In this document: piece after piece, positions 11,244 to 23,255 of the stretch
Layout: every line of letters starts with the position of its first letter
Numbering within the stretch: the first letter of the stretch is position 1
Source: Aedes albopictus
Taxonomy: Eukaryota; Arthropoda; Insecta; Diptera; Culicidae
Length of the DNA: 64,000 bases
Reading direction: 5' to 3'
Assembly (NCBI RefSeq): GCF_035046485.1
Contig: NC_085136.1
Span: 299,235,778-299,299,777, forward strand
Notes under the pieces: generated by a model
Seen by the model: only the letters and a program-made list of their open reading frames with translations
What the model was told of the DNA's origin: nothing
Databases searched by the model: none
Program-made: the position numbers and the translations under genes

Positions 11244-11505
11244 AAGGTGTCATGATGCATCACTAAGCTTTCAAACGAATCATTGACTTTTTGCTTTTCA
11301 ATGATTGTTTGCCTCGCGTTTTTGAAGTGATAAAAAACTGTCAATATTGCAGCAACGCAGCTGAAAAAGTATCATCGCAATCACTGCGAGTGAGCATATA
11401 GGATGATACTTTTTCATACGAATATTCGCTTTAGTGGTAGAGAATTATCACTTTGAAATTTCGAGCCGCATATCCAACATGGCTGCCGACACTGATGATG
11501 CCGTA
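11244..11505. mobile_element. Insertion in the RTE relic containing two hairpins
   Basis: RTE similarity breaks between a VAKA equivalent and the GHVARM block. The inserted segment holds a hairpin with AATCATTGA arms (11272-11311) and another with GAAAAAGTATCATC arms (11363-11417). Boundaries and class are unresolved. Confidence 0.4.
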
Positions 11506-11726
11506 AAAAGCCTTAAACGAAATGATACGCGGGGCATGTTGCAAGAATGTCGAATGACAAGCCTGTGAAAATTGTGTTTGCGGGAAATACGGATGGTACC
11601 AGACGATGTGGAAGTGGAACACAGCGGACAAGGTAGGCTGATCGAGTCGAGAGCGATTTGGCGACTGTAGGATAGTTTCCGAGATTAAAAAGAAGCAACA
11701 GCAAACCGAATTGTGTGGCGTATCTA

Positions 11727-11918
11727 GGGGAAATTACCTATTCTCGGCCGTTTTGTTCTCTTCGTCTTTGGGGGATTTTTGAAACCAATTGAACTTAGAG
11801 TTGGTCTCAAATCCTTCCCAACTAAGCTGTATTACATGGCCAAGTTTCAGGCAATTTGGCTGACAAAAACCCCCCATGACGAAGAGAACAAACCTGCCGA
11901 AAATACCCTTTGTCACCC
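11727..11918. mobile_element. 192-bp MITE, TA target duplication
   Basis: Inverted ends contain TCGGC-GTTTGTTCTCTTCGTC and are flanked by TA at 11725-11726 and 11919-11920. A second copy of the family lies at 50179-53270, where a larger element has split it. Confidence 0.72.
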
Positions 11919-11920
11919 TA

Positions 11921-12307
11921 TGTAAAGATGTTGTAATAACTAAAAGAAATGAATGATTTTTACTGCTGTTGACTAATGCAAAAATCTTAGGCTTCCGAAA
12001 GTAGTAAACAGAATTAATAGAATTAATGCAAAGTATTATACATGTGTGGACTATCTTTTATTTCATAACATAGTATATAGCGTTTTCCAAACTTGGCTCT
12101 CGTGACCTCAAAATCTGCTGTGATCTTGCGGTTTGTGCAATATAAATGACATACACTCTTGCAAGTGGTTGGGGGTCTCGTAATAAAGTTTGGGAAGCTA
12201 TAGTATGTAGAGTATTGTCATAGATTAGCTATTAATAGTTTCTTCTATATAGGTACATTTTTATGATAATTATGTTAAATATTATTTACCTAAAATCACA
12301 TTAATTT
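11921..12307. other. Copy B 3' flank, no other gene
   Basis: AT-rich sequence downstream of copy B. A minus-strand AATAAA at 12057-12062 is a possible distal polyadenylation signal. Confidence 0.4.
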
Positions 12308-13769
12308 TTATCCACTGGACCACGTTATAAGAGTATCCTTTTTAGTTTCTTCATAATATTTTTGTATAACTCTGGTCAATGGATACGGCTTTCCACAATT
12401 ACCACGGTAATCATCCAAATCAAGCGAAAATGCATAGATTCCAGCCAGCCGATTCTGTACTGCCCAATCAATTTTCGCCTTCAGAGAACGGTCATCCTCA
12501 TATCCTATCCACTCGACTTTATTAAACGCATACGGGCACTGCGCCTTCTCGTCCCACTGTAGAGTCATACTTGGTAAGATAGTGCAAATTTCACAGTACC
12601 CAAGGTATCCTGGCTCGTTGGTAAATTCGCCGGCCGACCCAGCTCCGATTGTTGGCGATCCGACGCTGTTTCCCTCCGGTGTATCCAGAAGATATGTTCG
12701 ACCAAACATTGGGACGCCGAGAACTATCTTACTTGCCGGACACCCTCCATGCAGCCAAAGATTAACTCCATTTTGTACGTTCAACCCGGCGAAGTTACCT
12801 TCATCGTGAGGTCGGTCCGCCAACGGGCTGTGCACATCCGCAAAGTTGTTCCACCATCCGCGTAAATCATAGCCAATCACATGAATAAAATCTGCTGCCC
12901 TAGTAAAAACAAACAGTGTAATCACAACTTCTCTCAATCATCGGACTAAACAATATTACTCACTCGCAAAGTGCATCGATCTGATACCCCACTTCAAGTC
13001 GTGACTTATCCGCTGGAACTTGCACGCTTACTTCCCACCCTCGGCCTGCATCCGTGAATGCTTGTTGAGTCTCCCGAACCAGATAGTAGAAATTATCCTT
13101 ATCGTTCACACTTCCTCCGCGTTCGAAATTGCCAGGATACAGCCAAACCACCTCCAATCCATCGAAACCATATTTGTGTAAAAATTTCACTACACTTGCC
13201 ACAAACCGCTTACGTCGATCGCGTGTCTCGGTCATGTTGCTGAACTTCTCGCCGCCATGACCCCAACCCCCGATGGCAGCCAGCAGTTTCAAGTTCGGAA
13301 ACTTATCCTTCAACGCCGCAAACCGCCCAAAACCGTTCTCATCGATATCGAACTCGGGTTGCATAGCGGTCACCTCAAAGGTTTTCTCATGAACTGCGAC
13401 AAAGTTGTACACTACGTGGGAACAAAGATTTCCGGGAATGTCCTCGATCGTGTAGGCTTTGTCTCCCTGCCGCAAACGGGACCACGATGTGTAGTGGCAG
13501 ATGAATCGTCTTCCCTTGGAACCATCTTCAACGAGACCTTTGACTAGGGCGGTCAGCGCCAGACAGAACAGTGCGATCGCCAAGGTTGCGTGTGATGCTG
13601 GAAAAGAAAAAAAAGACTATCAATCATCCCCGTAGAAAGTTCAAGCATTGAACGTGCTTCCAAACGTGATTTGCAACGCACGATCAACTGATTAGCTCTA
13701 ATCTCTATCTACTCGGCTTTTGGCCCTAGGCTAGTCTACACTCAATTACTCACCAGCTTGGAAGCGCAT
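12308..13769 (-). CDS. Catalytically inactive GH18 chitinase-like protein, copy B (complete, 413 aa)
   Basis: Three minus-strand exons: 13754-13769 (16 nt, ATG to donor gtgagt), 12964-13597 and 12308-12899 (stop TAA). The joined frame gives 413 residues. The signal peptide starts MRFQAASHATLAIALF. GH18 signatures follow: YTSWSR, LCSHVVYNF, LAAIGGWG, GYDLRGWW, MFGRTYLL and a C-terminal YAFSLDLDDY. The catalytic loop (residues 151-158) is DGLEVVWL instead of DxxDxDxE. The Trp normally found in the [14 protein letters not shown] motif at the base of the active site is Phe. The conserved Tyr-Asp pair in GYD remains. There is no chitin-binding domain after the barrel, unlike copy D. Exon lengths before the second intron sum to 650 nt, exactly as in copy A. 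The protein should be secreted and unable to hydrolyse chitin; binding is plausible but unshown. Confidence 0.92.
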
Positions 13770-14295
13770 TATGATGTTTCTACTGCCGTGTTTGGAATAC
13801 AACTGATCGAGTAAGCTCAGAAGCAACAGAACTACCTACTCTGTTCCATTCCAGTGCGGTCCGGTACCGGATAAACTGGAAATTCCACTGAACGGAACTA
13901 CCTACTGCTTTTTTCGAAACGCAATCGGTTATAATGAAGATGGTCAACATACGGAAGAGTTCTGTTTCGTGATGGTGGGTTTGGAGTTTTTCAAGCGACT
14001 TCATTATACGACATGATTTCTAGTCTTAGCAACCAAATATTCTCTGCACTGAGCCAACTCTCTCGATCGCAGTTATATGTCGATCATATATTACTGCACT
14101 ATTGGAATATCATATGAATCTAATCTAAGGTTGAAAATGGGAAGTGAGAGTTATATGCGACGCATGTGGTATGACTCTTAGATGGCCATGATATTGTTAT
14201 ATGCCATGCATTTTGCTTCTATCCTGTGGGCTGAGTGCGCCAATGTATATGCAACTCCAATAATATCCTTCATATGTTGAAAAAAAGTTTCCTTA

Positions 14296-14366
14296 GGCTG
14301 GAGCGGGAATCGAACTCACAACGCCCAAATGACCGACGCCGCTAGCCGCACGACCACGAAGCTCAC
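14296..14366 (-). repeat. tRNA-like SINE head fragment
   Basis: The minus strand contains a B-box-like GAGTTCGATTCCCGC and an A-box-like TGGTCGTGCGG at tRNA spacing. It is probably a SINE-derived tRNA remnant, because the stems do not pair cleanly. The surrounding 13770-15130 has no gene; short inverted ATATGCA-type stretches flank it. Confidence 0.45.
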
Positions 14367-15131
14367 TTACTGGGATTGCGGAATTCTGCAAAACGTGTTC
14401 CACTTTATCTGCCAATGTTGCTTTTCCACCTGGCCAAAGTTATATGCACAGCTAATGTATCGATCGTCTTATGTGCATATAACTCCGATATGCGCAAGTG
14501 TCATTTAGTTTTATTAGGAGGTTTATCAATCGGAACTGTTTATGGAATGATACGCATAACGATTCATTTGAAGTGAACGTGTCAGACTAGGTGCACAATT
14601 TATGTGTGGTGTCTGATAAAATAGGTTCTAAGAATTATTTCAGTGTGTGCTACTGTGGCAGTGATTGATCAGATTTCAAAACAAGATCAGATAAGATTTA
14701 CCCACTGAAGATTACATTTATTTCAGAATATGATCTGACAGGCCATTTTGAAGTAATAAAAGATTAATGACGAAGGACGATCAACATCTTACTCTCTTTG
14801 TTTTATGAACTCTGTTATCTCTTCTAATCTTTTCCATATTGGTTTTGCTAATTTCCATTTGAAACATTTTTATTCTTAACCGTTTAAATATGCAGTGGCA
14901 AAAACAGATTAAGTTTATGGTACGTTAAAAGTTAAGAACCATTCAGTTGAATTTAGTCACTATGTCCGAATTTTGTTTTAACCTTCCGGAACTCGCGCGG
15001 TTGGCCACTACCGCCAGCATCACGCTACTGCTAAGTACACAAAGCGAGACATTTTCAACGTGTTGTACAAAATACAACAGCGCGATCAGTCGAGGGTTAA
15101 GATTGTATTACACTGCAAGCCGCTCTGAAAT

Positions 15132-15270
15132 CTTCTTTTTCTTCTTCTTTATGGCTCCACGTTCGCATTGGAACTTGGTCTGCCTGTCATCAATTTAGTG
15201 TGTTCTTAGAGCACTTCCACAGTTATTAATTAAAGGGCTTTCTTTGCCTGCCATTGCATGAATCTGTACG
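15132..15270 (-). mobile_element. Truncated Feilai-like SINE (3' part)
   Basis: The minus strand matches the 3' half of the SINE at 24938-25201: GGCAGGCAAAGAAAGCC, then AACTGTGGAAGTGCTC, then GTGGAGCCATAAAGAAG and an AAG-rich tail. The tRNA-related head is missing. Confidence 0.72.
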
Positions 15271-17660
15271 TACATTGTACAATGTACACGTGCTGCATGT
15301 AGCAACCGGGAGTAACAGGCGAAGATGTCCTCATCCTGCTTTCGTTAGCTGAAACCGCAACTAAATTAAGCTTTATCATTATATGGTCTTCTACAAAGTT
15401 GTTCCTTGAGGTACCAACTATTATTTTTTCAATTATGAGCCAAATCAAACTCTTTCAACCAGTGTGCTGAATGAGAGACTGGAGGTCATCCAATTTTCCA
15501 TATATTTGGACTGAAGATCCCATACAAACCTTCAACTCATTTGCGCCAGCTCAGTTTTAAACCGATTGAGCTGAAATTTTCACAGATTGTTCATCTCATC
15601 CAAAGGCACGATTCTAGAGGGTGCCCCGTGAAATTTTTCGACATTTTTGTATTTGGGCCAGTCTAATTAATATGTTATATGTTATTTGTGTTATTTTGAA
15701 ATTTATAACTATTACTTACCTCTGTTTCTTTTCTAGCGCGTGATTCTATTACATATGAGGATTGAACAATAAACACACACTTTGGAAAATGTCCCAAATG
15801 ATCTATCGGATTGATATACTAATATCAACTACCATCATTCCACATTCCAACACTGAGTTCCACATTTGAATATTCATTCACAGAGATGCAACATACGCCA
15901 ACTAGTGGGCAAGAGTTGCTTGTTCGGTTGATTGATTGATTACACCAGGAAATCCACATTTTAGCGAAGCATCTTCCAAATCACGCTGGTCTAGCTACGA
16001 ACATCAGCGGATTGGGGGCTCGCTTCACAGCGAAACCTGTTTGGTTCATTTAACGATAGGTTTTTACGCCTCCATATTTTCTTGATCGCTACTGCATTAC
16101 TGACATCGTGTTGTTTCATGACGATTTTTGTTTGTTTTATGCGAAATTCACATGTATCGTTTGGTCTGTCGATCGATCGTACTCTTTGAATCATGAGAAA
16201 TCCCTGTTAAATGTAGATTTCTTTCTACGTTTCCATTGATTGACATCTGCGTAACCGCAAATTTATGAAAATCCCGAAATGAAACACTACAAGATGCCTT
16301 ACGACTTTAGGTATTACTTCTGGTTGTGAAATCGCAGAATCACATTCTCCGTAACAACCCAACTAACATTTATTGTGAATGTAAACGTCAACAAAGCGTC
16401 CTCAATACGGCTTGATGCTGAGTTACTGTGTTGTACATATGGACGGAAGCTTCTACGCAAGCCCTATACCAATGAATCTGGCGAACTTAATCCACATATA
16501 TATGCTGTGCGAGCAGCTTCTATGCCACGAAGTCATAGCTCTTCTCTCGGCTCCTATATAACCACCAACTGAATAACATCTTGAGAAGGCGCTTTTTCAG
16601 TCTTTTCACAGTTGTTAAATAATAGTTATACGGCGTCCCCAAATTAAACGATTAAATATAATTAGGTTATGGATACCGTGACATGTGGAACTGGAATTAC
16701 CTCTTTTAAAATTGAATAATTAAAGTACTTGCCGCTACTTGGAATTGAACTTCCGATCTCCGTATCCACTGGTCCCGATGACGTCCTCGCTGCCACACTG
16801 CTATATATAAATAGCATAGAAAATAGCCCGTTTTGTTTTACTCCAGACAAGGCTTCATAATTGTGCCACAAGAAACCTTACCCAACTTCATCTTGCTGCA
16901 AAAGCTTGTGAAACGTCAAACACAATAATGTTTACATTGAACAAGCTGTGTGGTTGCACCAACAGATTCTTCTTCACAGCTTCTAGCTGAAAGAGTGTTC
17001 TTTAAACGGCTACGAAGCGCTGCTGTTTTGTGTTTTGGCAACATTACAAAACGTACTGTATAAAAGCAGCTGTTGTAGTGGCTGGGACTCTTACTCGATT
17101 TGCACAACTTCCGGCATTGAATTAAAGTGCAATAAAAGCAACCCAAATAATTTCACAGCACAGAGATGGATAGCTGTAAAGAATTCGTGTAGTAGCTATA
17201 TATCCCGCTTGAAGTTTGTTTTGACAATAATGTTTACATCCGACAAGCCGGGTTGGTAAACCAACAGTTTCTTTATTACAACTTCTAGCTGTAATGAAAT
17301 CGCATAACGGCCTTTAACGCGCTGCTGGTTAGGGGATTTGTTAGTATAACGAATTGTACTGTATAGTAGCAGTTGTTTTGTTAGTGGGGACTCCTATTCG
17401 ATTTGTTCAAGTTTTCACATCTTCCGGAAAATCTCCCGGAGTTGGAATAGAGTGGAGTAAAGGCAGCCCCAGTGACAAGCAATGGATTTCTGAACACCGA
17501 GTTTGGTAGCTGTATGGTTGTTTTACAGCCGTGTATTAGCTTATGATTTATATTTGACTAGCTTCCCTTTTATTCAGCGTTGACGGCTTTTATACGATGG
17601 TTACACAACAGAAAGCAAATGATTGAAGCTTATAGCGCTGAAAATGTTAGTTGGGAAGTA
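15271..17660. other. No gene; a tRNA-like remnant at about 16729-16801
   Basis: No coding family in either strand. On the minus strand at 16729-16801 a B-box-like AAGTTCAATTCC and an upstream GTGTGGCAGCGAGG resemble another SINE head. The rest is AT-rich unique or decayed repeat sequence. Confidence 0.4.
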
Positions 17661-17875
17661 CCTAGGGTCTGGGCAGGAGCACCTATTTTGGGCACTTGCT
17701 ACTATATCTCAGTCAATTTCAAACCGATTGACTTGAATTTGTATTTGTACATGGCTAGATACTGTGTGTATCTGATCGTGTTTCAAAAATCAGGTCAATC
17801 GGTTCAAAATTGACTGAGTTATAGCAGCAAGTGCCCAAAATAGGTGCTCCTGCCCAAATGGTCCCAGACCCTATG
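17661..17875. mobile_element. 215-bp MITE with long arms, TA-flanked
   Basis: Nearly the whole element folds back: arms of about 75-85 nt share GGTCTGGG, CAGGAGCACCTATTTTGGGC and TCAGTCAATTT. TA lies on both sides. One arm carries about 10 extra bases. Confidence 0.7.
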
Positions 17876-19008
17876 TACTTGCTCTTATGAATGACACAAT
17901 TTGTAGATGCTCGTGTTTGCAGTGATTACTGCTCAGTGTAAGACTTTCTGTCCATTTAAAACTGTATGAACTATTTATGAAATCCTTCGTTCTTTACTGG
18001 AACTTCCTTAACATGCGAGAAGAACGAATTCATTTTTGATATTTATTGGACGAATTTGTGAAAAAAATATAAATCATTGGTGGCAACTTAACATATTCTT
18101 CCCTCTAACAGATTTTGACTCTACAAATAGAACTCATGTAGGGTTTTTGGAGTAATTCCTCGTACGTTTTTTCATTACAAGTATTTGCGGAACTTCTTTG
18201 GCTGTTTTTATAACAAAATTTTAGAATAAACTTTTGACAAAATTTCAGGAGATGTATGTTTTGAGGAATTCCGACAGCTTATAGCAGAGTTCCTTAATCC
18301 TTTGAAGCCGGATTTTTTTTTTCAAGCGTAATTGCAGAGTTTTTTCTACGTATTTCTGGGGTTTTGGTGCTCAACAGCATAGAAAGGGTAGAATATGATG
18401 CAAAATATTCTTTCTGGATATCCTAGGTCATCCAAATTGTTCTTGATTTTAAATCCTAAAGTCGACGGGTGTAACGGTTACTTATTTTATTATATAAAGC
18501 TACGATTTGCACTCTATCATGTCCAGTAAGTCTCTTGAATGTTCAGAAGAAAGTATCAGATCAGTCGGGATATCATAGGTCATCAAAACTATTCTTGAGC
18601 TTAGATCCTAAAGTCTACGCGTGTAACGGCAACTTCTTTCATTATACAAAGTTTTCGATTTGTATTCTATAATGTACAGTAAGCCTTCTGAAAGTTCAAT
18701 GAACAATTTCAGAACAGTCGGAATATCCTAGGTCATCCAAATTATTCTTGAGTTAAGATCCTAAAGTCTATATGTGTAACGGTAACTTCTTTCATTATAC
18801 AAAAGCTACGATTTGTAATCTATCATGTCCAGTAAGTCAAACAGTATCAGATCAGCCGGAATATCCTAGGTCATCCAAACTATTCTTGAGCTTAGATCTT
18901 AAAGTCTACGCGTGTAACAGCATCTTCTTTCATTAAACTAAGATCCTAAAGTCTACCTACATGTGTAACGGTAACTTCTTTCATTATACAAAGCTACGAT
19001 TCGTAATA

Positions 19009-19951
19009 CACCGTGTCCAATAAGTTCTCATACAAAATACAAATTAAGAAAATATCATTTTATTTCATATATGTGATTCATATTTTCAAAGTGAATACAT
19101 GTATTGAAAGGCCACATAATACTCATTAAATAAAGCATACGGTTTAGAATAACTTTATTTTCTATTTGTTTTTATAGCAGTAAACTTCTGTTTTATGAAA
19201 TCCGTTTTCTCCGGCACGCACGAAAAATGTTCGAAAAGTTTTTCATTCTACGGTAGCAAAATGGAGTCCATGAGGATAAATTTTGAATTTGTAATTCAAG
19301 TTATGTACCAAATGGATATACTAAGGCTTAAACAATACAGTTTTAGTGGTGATATGGTAAGAAATTTGCAAGAAAGCTCAACTTGGGCTGATTTTCATAA
19401 GAATAACCGTTATATCAAAGATAAACATCATAAAACCTAAATTTTGGATAAAATTTACCACAATAGGAATACAAGCATGTTTTAAAAGTGAGAATGATGT
19501 GAATCAACCAGATAAGATGCACGCATGCTTCTTCAACACAACAAATCTCAATAAAACAGGTAAATGAACATTTTTGTTTAATTTACGTTTTATTTTATAC
19601 AAAATAAAACGGCTTCGTACTTTACCAATACAGGATCTCCTATTTTTTCTCTGTTGGTCATAGTTGCTACTGGCAATGGAGAGGACAGGAACCTAATTTG
19701 TTTCAACTTAAAACCATTACTCGTTAAAATACGACGAAATACCAATGAAGTGGCGTGCGTGCCAGCTGAAATGGACTTACGACACATAAGCGATCAGCAG
19801 AGAAGGATAAAGGACAGTTAGTTCCAAAACATATGCTGTATTTGATGTGTGTTAGTTGGCCTTTCAATTAATAAATTTACTTTGAAAATCCTAATTACAG
19901 ATGTGAAATGAATTGAATTTGATTTTGTATGAGAACTTATTGGACACGGTG
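19009..19951. mobile_element. 943-bp Tc1/mariner-type non-autonomous element, TA-flanked
   Basis: Perfect inverted ends of about 30 bp begin CACCGTGTCCAATAAGTTCT. TA flanks both sides (19007-19008, 19952-19953), and the satellite unit reads through if the element is removed. Two short open frames inside (19195-19440 plus, 19590-19787 minus) do not show a DDE/D transposase signature I can recognise. Confidence 0.8.
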
Positions 19952-20018
19952 TATATCATGTCCAGTTAGTCTTCTGAAATTTCAGAAGACAGTATCGGAT
20001 CAGTCTAAATATCCTAGG

Positions 20019-20685
20019 CTTGAGCTTGAGCTTGAGCTTGATTGACCGCCCGCAGTTGCTACTCCAGTATCGCCAGATCAGCTACACTCACACAAGGAAC
20101 CAATGAGATAGCTGCTTGGGACTAACAGGCATCTTCAGTGTGTGAGCGTTGGTGGTCTTGTATTTTTAGGCGACAATGGCGCCTGCTGCGTCAGGTTGCA
20201 GGTCAATGAGGAAGGGGAGGGAAGTGATGATTGCAATCGCTTGCCCACATCAGGCCGTTGAGTCCTCTGCGCCTGCACAAGGTCATGCGGATGATGGTGT
20301 GTTGGTGGGAAATGTTTATTTTGGGCACATGGATCATGCATTGGTACAAGGGTGCCAGGCGTAAAGCGATAGATTGTGTGAAGATTACTGTGAAGCGGCA
20401 CAGTCCGCTTGGTTGCATAACTTGTAGGCGTTATATGATAGATTGACACTGTGCTGTGATGAAAGTTTGAAGGAAGGGAAACGGTTTTTTTTCAATCCGT
20501 TTCTGGTTCTAGCGATCGCTACGAACGTACGAATATACGTGAGATGTATATGTAGGAGAGAGATAGTGAGAGAGAAAGTAGATAGGAAGATACAAAGTAG
20601 GAGGAAAGGGACGAGCCAGGGATTGAACCCAGGACCTTCTGCATGTGAATCAGAAGCGGTAGCCACTAGACCACCAAGCTCGTCT
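20019..20685 (-). mobile_element. tRNA-derived SINE with 22-bp target duplication and hexanucleotide tail
   Basis: The minus strand starts AGACGAGCTTGGTGGTCTAG. It has a pol III A box (TGGTCTAGTGG, 20663-20673) and B box (GGTTCAATCCC, 20619-20629) and ends in a TCAAGC-type hexamer tail at 20019-20043. The 22-bp duplication GGATCAGTCTAAATATCCTAGG is perfect at 19997-20018 and 20686-20707. Its 3' region resembles that of the retroposon at 33551-34512, which suggests a shared LINE partner. Confidence 0.82.
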
Positions 20686-21080
20686 GGATCAGTCTAAATA
20701 TCCTAGGTCATCCAAACTATTCTTAAGCTTAGATCCTAAAGTCTATGCGTGTAACGGTAACTTCTTTCATTAAACTAAGCCACGATCTGTATTCTATCAT
20801 GCACAGTAAGTCTTTTGAAAATTCAATAAACAATTTCAGAACAGTCGGAATATCCTAGGTCATCCAAACTATTCTTGAGTTTAGATCCTAATCTGTATAT
20901 CTATATCTTCACCTTAGTTGGAAGTTCTTAGTTGAAGGGAAGTTTAGAAATCCTGAAATATCTCAAAGGTGTTTTAAAATGGCTATGAGTTAGACAGAAG
21001 TTCACGGATCTGGGTAGGTTAGACTAGGTAACGTAACTTTTTATAGCATAAATATTATTGACTACAACGAATGCAGATTT

Positions 21081-21252
21081 GGGGTGATACACAAATTATG
21101 TCACGCAAAAATCGACCTTTTTCAACCCCCCCCCCCCCTCTCCCCTATGTCACACTTTTTGTATGGGACCTCAATATTTTTTGTAAGGGTCGTCACGTTC
21201 TGCAAAACCCCCCCTCCCCCCTAAAAGCGTGACATAATTTGTGTACGAACCC
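21081..21252. mobile_element. MITE with C-rich interior
   Basis: Inverted ends share ACACAAATTATGTCACGC; the interior has runs of C and a TATGTCACAC segment. The target duplication is unclear. Confidence 0.65.
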
Positions 21253-22700
21253 TTTCAAAAAACGAGTTTCATAAAATTTGGAACATGTTTAAATGTTTCA
21301 AAGGTACAGAACGATGTCTACTAGTTTTTCAAGAATTTTAGCAAATATGGTTCACTATGCATCATTATGTAGTGTAGCAGGTTAGCATTGTAATTGCAAA
21401 AAATTGTGCACTCCATGAAAGATTGGATGACCTAAATTATCACAAATCTATCATGAAGTGACCCTTGAGAGTTAAGAGGTTCATGAATCCTATTAAAGTG
21501 ATTGTTTTTGTCAACTAGGCTCCATAACAGTAAGTGTGGCCCATTATATCACAAACATATATAACAACGCTTATTGTTCCGCGAACAACCATTGGTAAAT
21601 ACAGTGGATTTTGTAACACTACTTAACGTATTGACAAAAGCTATTATCCCAAGTGTAGACCTGGTCTCCGAAGTAGTTTGGTTGATCTGGAATATCTAAA
21701 AACTATCTTGACTTGACTCATGAAATGCCAGAGGGACTACAAGTTACAATTGGATGTGTAATGTTACAGTTCATTGTGAGAATAAGTATTGTTACTGTCA
21801 AGAGCTAAACTTCACGACAGTTTGGACGACCCTGGATATCCCAGAGGTTCATAACAATATATATGTAGTAGACTTCTGGTTGTTCCAATCACCGTGATCG
21901 ATTATGAAATGATTGTAGACCTTAAGTTCTGCACGATAGTTTGACTGACCTGGAATATTCCCGTAGTATCTCTAAATGGCATTTGAGATTTCAAAAGCTT
22001 CACGGATCTCAGCAGATTGTACAATACTAGTATTTATGGCGAAAACACATGAAGTTATTCTTGTAGATTTGAAGGACTTCATTATATAACAGATTGGACG
22101 ACCCTGATGTCCCAATGGTTTATAATAAACAAGTAGAGATTGCTCCAGGACATCTTTAGATGGAGCCCCACAGAAATCCTTGGAAGATTCCCCGGTAGAA
22201 TTTCTGGAGCAATCTAAGCAGGTATTTTAAAAGGAAATTCTGAAGGAATGCTGCTAGATTGATTTGTCTTTATTAAAGAGACTTTCAGCCCTTGGCTGGT
22301 TCGTCTCTCTGCTCCTAGATAAATTGCATAATTAATCCACGCATTCTTAGGAAAAATCATGTATATTTAAGTTCACTTGGATGCACATGAAAGGAGCGGC
22401 CCGTTTGACACAAACTTACGTCTTCTATTACAAATAAAGTCGAGCTAGCAATCGCTAAAGCCGAAGCGAGAGATAAAACATATGTAAGTAAAATAATGAA
22501 CTGGATTCGAACTCTGGTCCGCTGATTGAGAGGCGCGTATTATACCTCTTGGTTGTATCACCGAGTTGTAAGACAAACGATAACTGTAAAACTGTTTCTA
22601 CCTTTCTGGTCAGACAGGTTTGTTGACATCTTGTGCAACCAACTCGAACTTACATGATAGATGTAAAATTTAGTCAAATTTGCCATTCAATCATGAAATG
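21253..22700. repeat. Degenerate tandem-repeat relic and a tRNA-like fragment
   Basis: Between about 21420 and 22140, variants of AGTTTGGACGACC-TGGAATATCCC recur irregularly, as in a heavily decayed satellite. From 22140 to 22260 GGAATTC-type motifs start. On the minus strand at 22501-22568 a B-box-like AGAGTTCGAATCC marks a possible SINE head. No gene. Confidence 0.4.
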
Positions 22701-22734
22701 TTTACGCACGTTTATGGTTTACGTCACGTGTAAA

Positions 22735-23255
22735 TTCCTTATTTTGCGGGGTAATTCTAGGAGGAATTATTTTGGAAATCCATGCAGAAATTTCCGGATA
22801 CATCCCTCTAAAGGAATACCTGTAGAAATTCCTGGGAAAAGCCCTGCAGGAATACCAGAAAGGTTTATTTATAATCCCAGTAAGAGTTTCTGAAGGAATC
22901 TCATGAAAATTTCTAGAGGTAAATACCACATGAATTCCGCCTGGAAAAACTTCTAGGAGCATATCTGAAGGTATTCTTATAAAAATCCTCGAAAAAATTC
23001 CAGGAAGAATTCCCGGAGAATTCCTATACCAGCAGAAATGTCTGGATGAATCTCAGCAAACATTCCTGGATAGATCGCAGCAAGAATTCTGGAGAAATCC
23101 TACCACGAATTCCTGAAGGGTTTCCAATACGAATTCTAGGAGGAATCACAGGAATAATTTGTGGTGGAATAATAACTAAAAATCAGAAAGAAAACGCTGA
23201 GAGACACCTTTTGAGGATATTTTGGAGAAATCCCTGAAAGAACCCTGGCAGCAAC
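22735..23255. repeat. GGAATTCC-type degenerate minisatellite, block 1
   Basis: Short units of roughly 15-30 bp built around GGAATTCCTGGAAGAAT and variants. Open frames here are by-products of the repeat. This is the first of several blocks in the window. Confidence 0.65.

Larger units (their letters stand above)
10491..11712 (+). mobile_element. RTE-type LINE relic (late RT and C-terminal part), interrupted twice
   Basis: The plus strand carries degraded equivalents of the RT blocks seen intact at 40596-39796: SFGTRRGLRQ, FADDMDYILRTLGM, a block corresponding to LYGHETWTMLEE (11070-11110), and the tail region (GHVARM, then GTRR equivalents at 11530-11620). Two inverted-repeat insertions fill 10746-10953 and 11244-11505. 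Confidence 0.72.
18400..20905. repeat. Satellite of about 150-bp units, interrupted by two mobile elements
   Basis: Units share GGAATATCCTAGGTCATCC, TAGATCCTAAAGTCTA, GTGTAACGGTAACTTC and TATCATGTCCAGTAAGTC in order. Copies begin near 18416, 18566, 18719 and 18857, with further pieces at 19952-20018 and 20686-20905. Units differ by small indels and substitutions. A TA-flanked transposon (19009-19951) and a SINE (20019-20685) landed inside the array. Confidence 0.75.

Noticed and set aside
13257..13547. Plus-strand frames opposite the chitinase exons
   Set aside because: Antisense shadows of the GH18 coding exons, with no splice or start evidence of their own.
19195..19787. Transposase of the TA-flanked element
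   Set aside because: The two short frames are on opposite strands, and no HTH or DDE/D motifs could be recognised.
20612..20685. Functional tRNA gene
   Set aside because: The A and B boxes are present, but the anticodon arm has an oversized loop, and the sequence continues into a SINE body with tail and target duplications.
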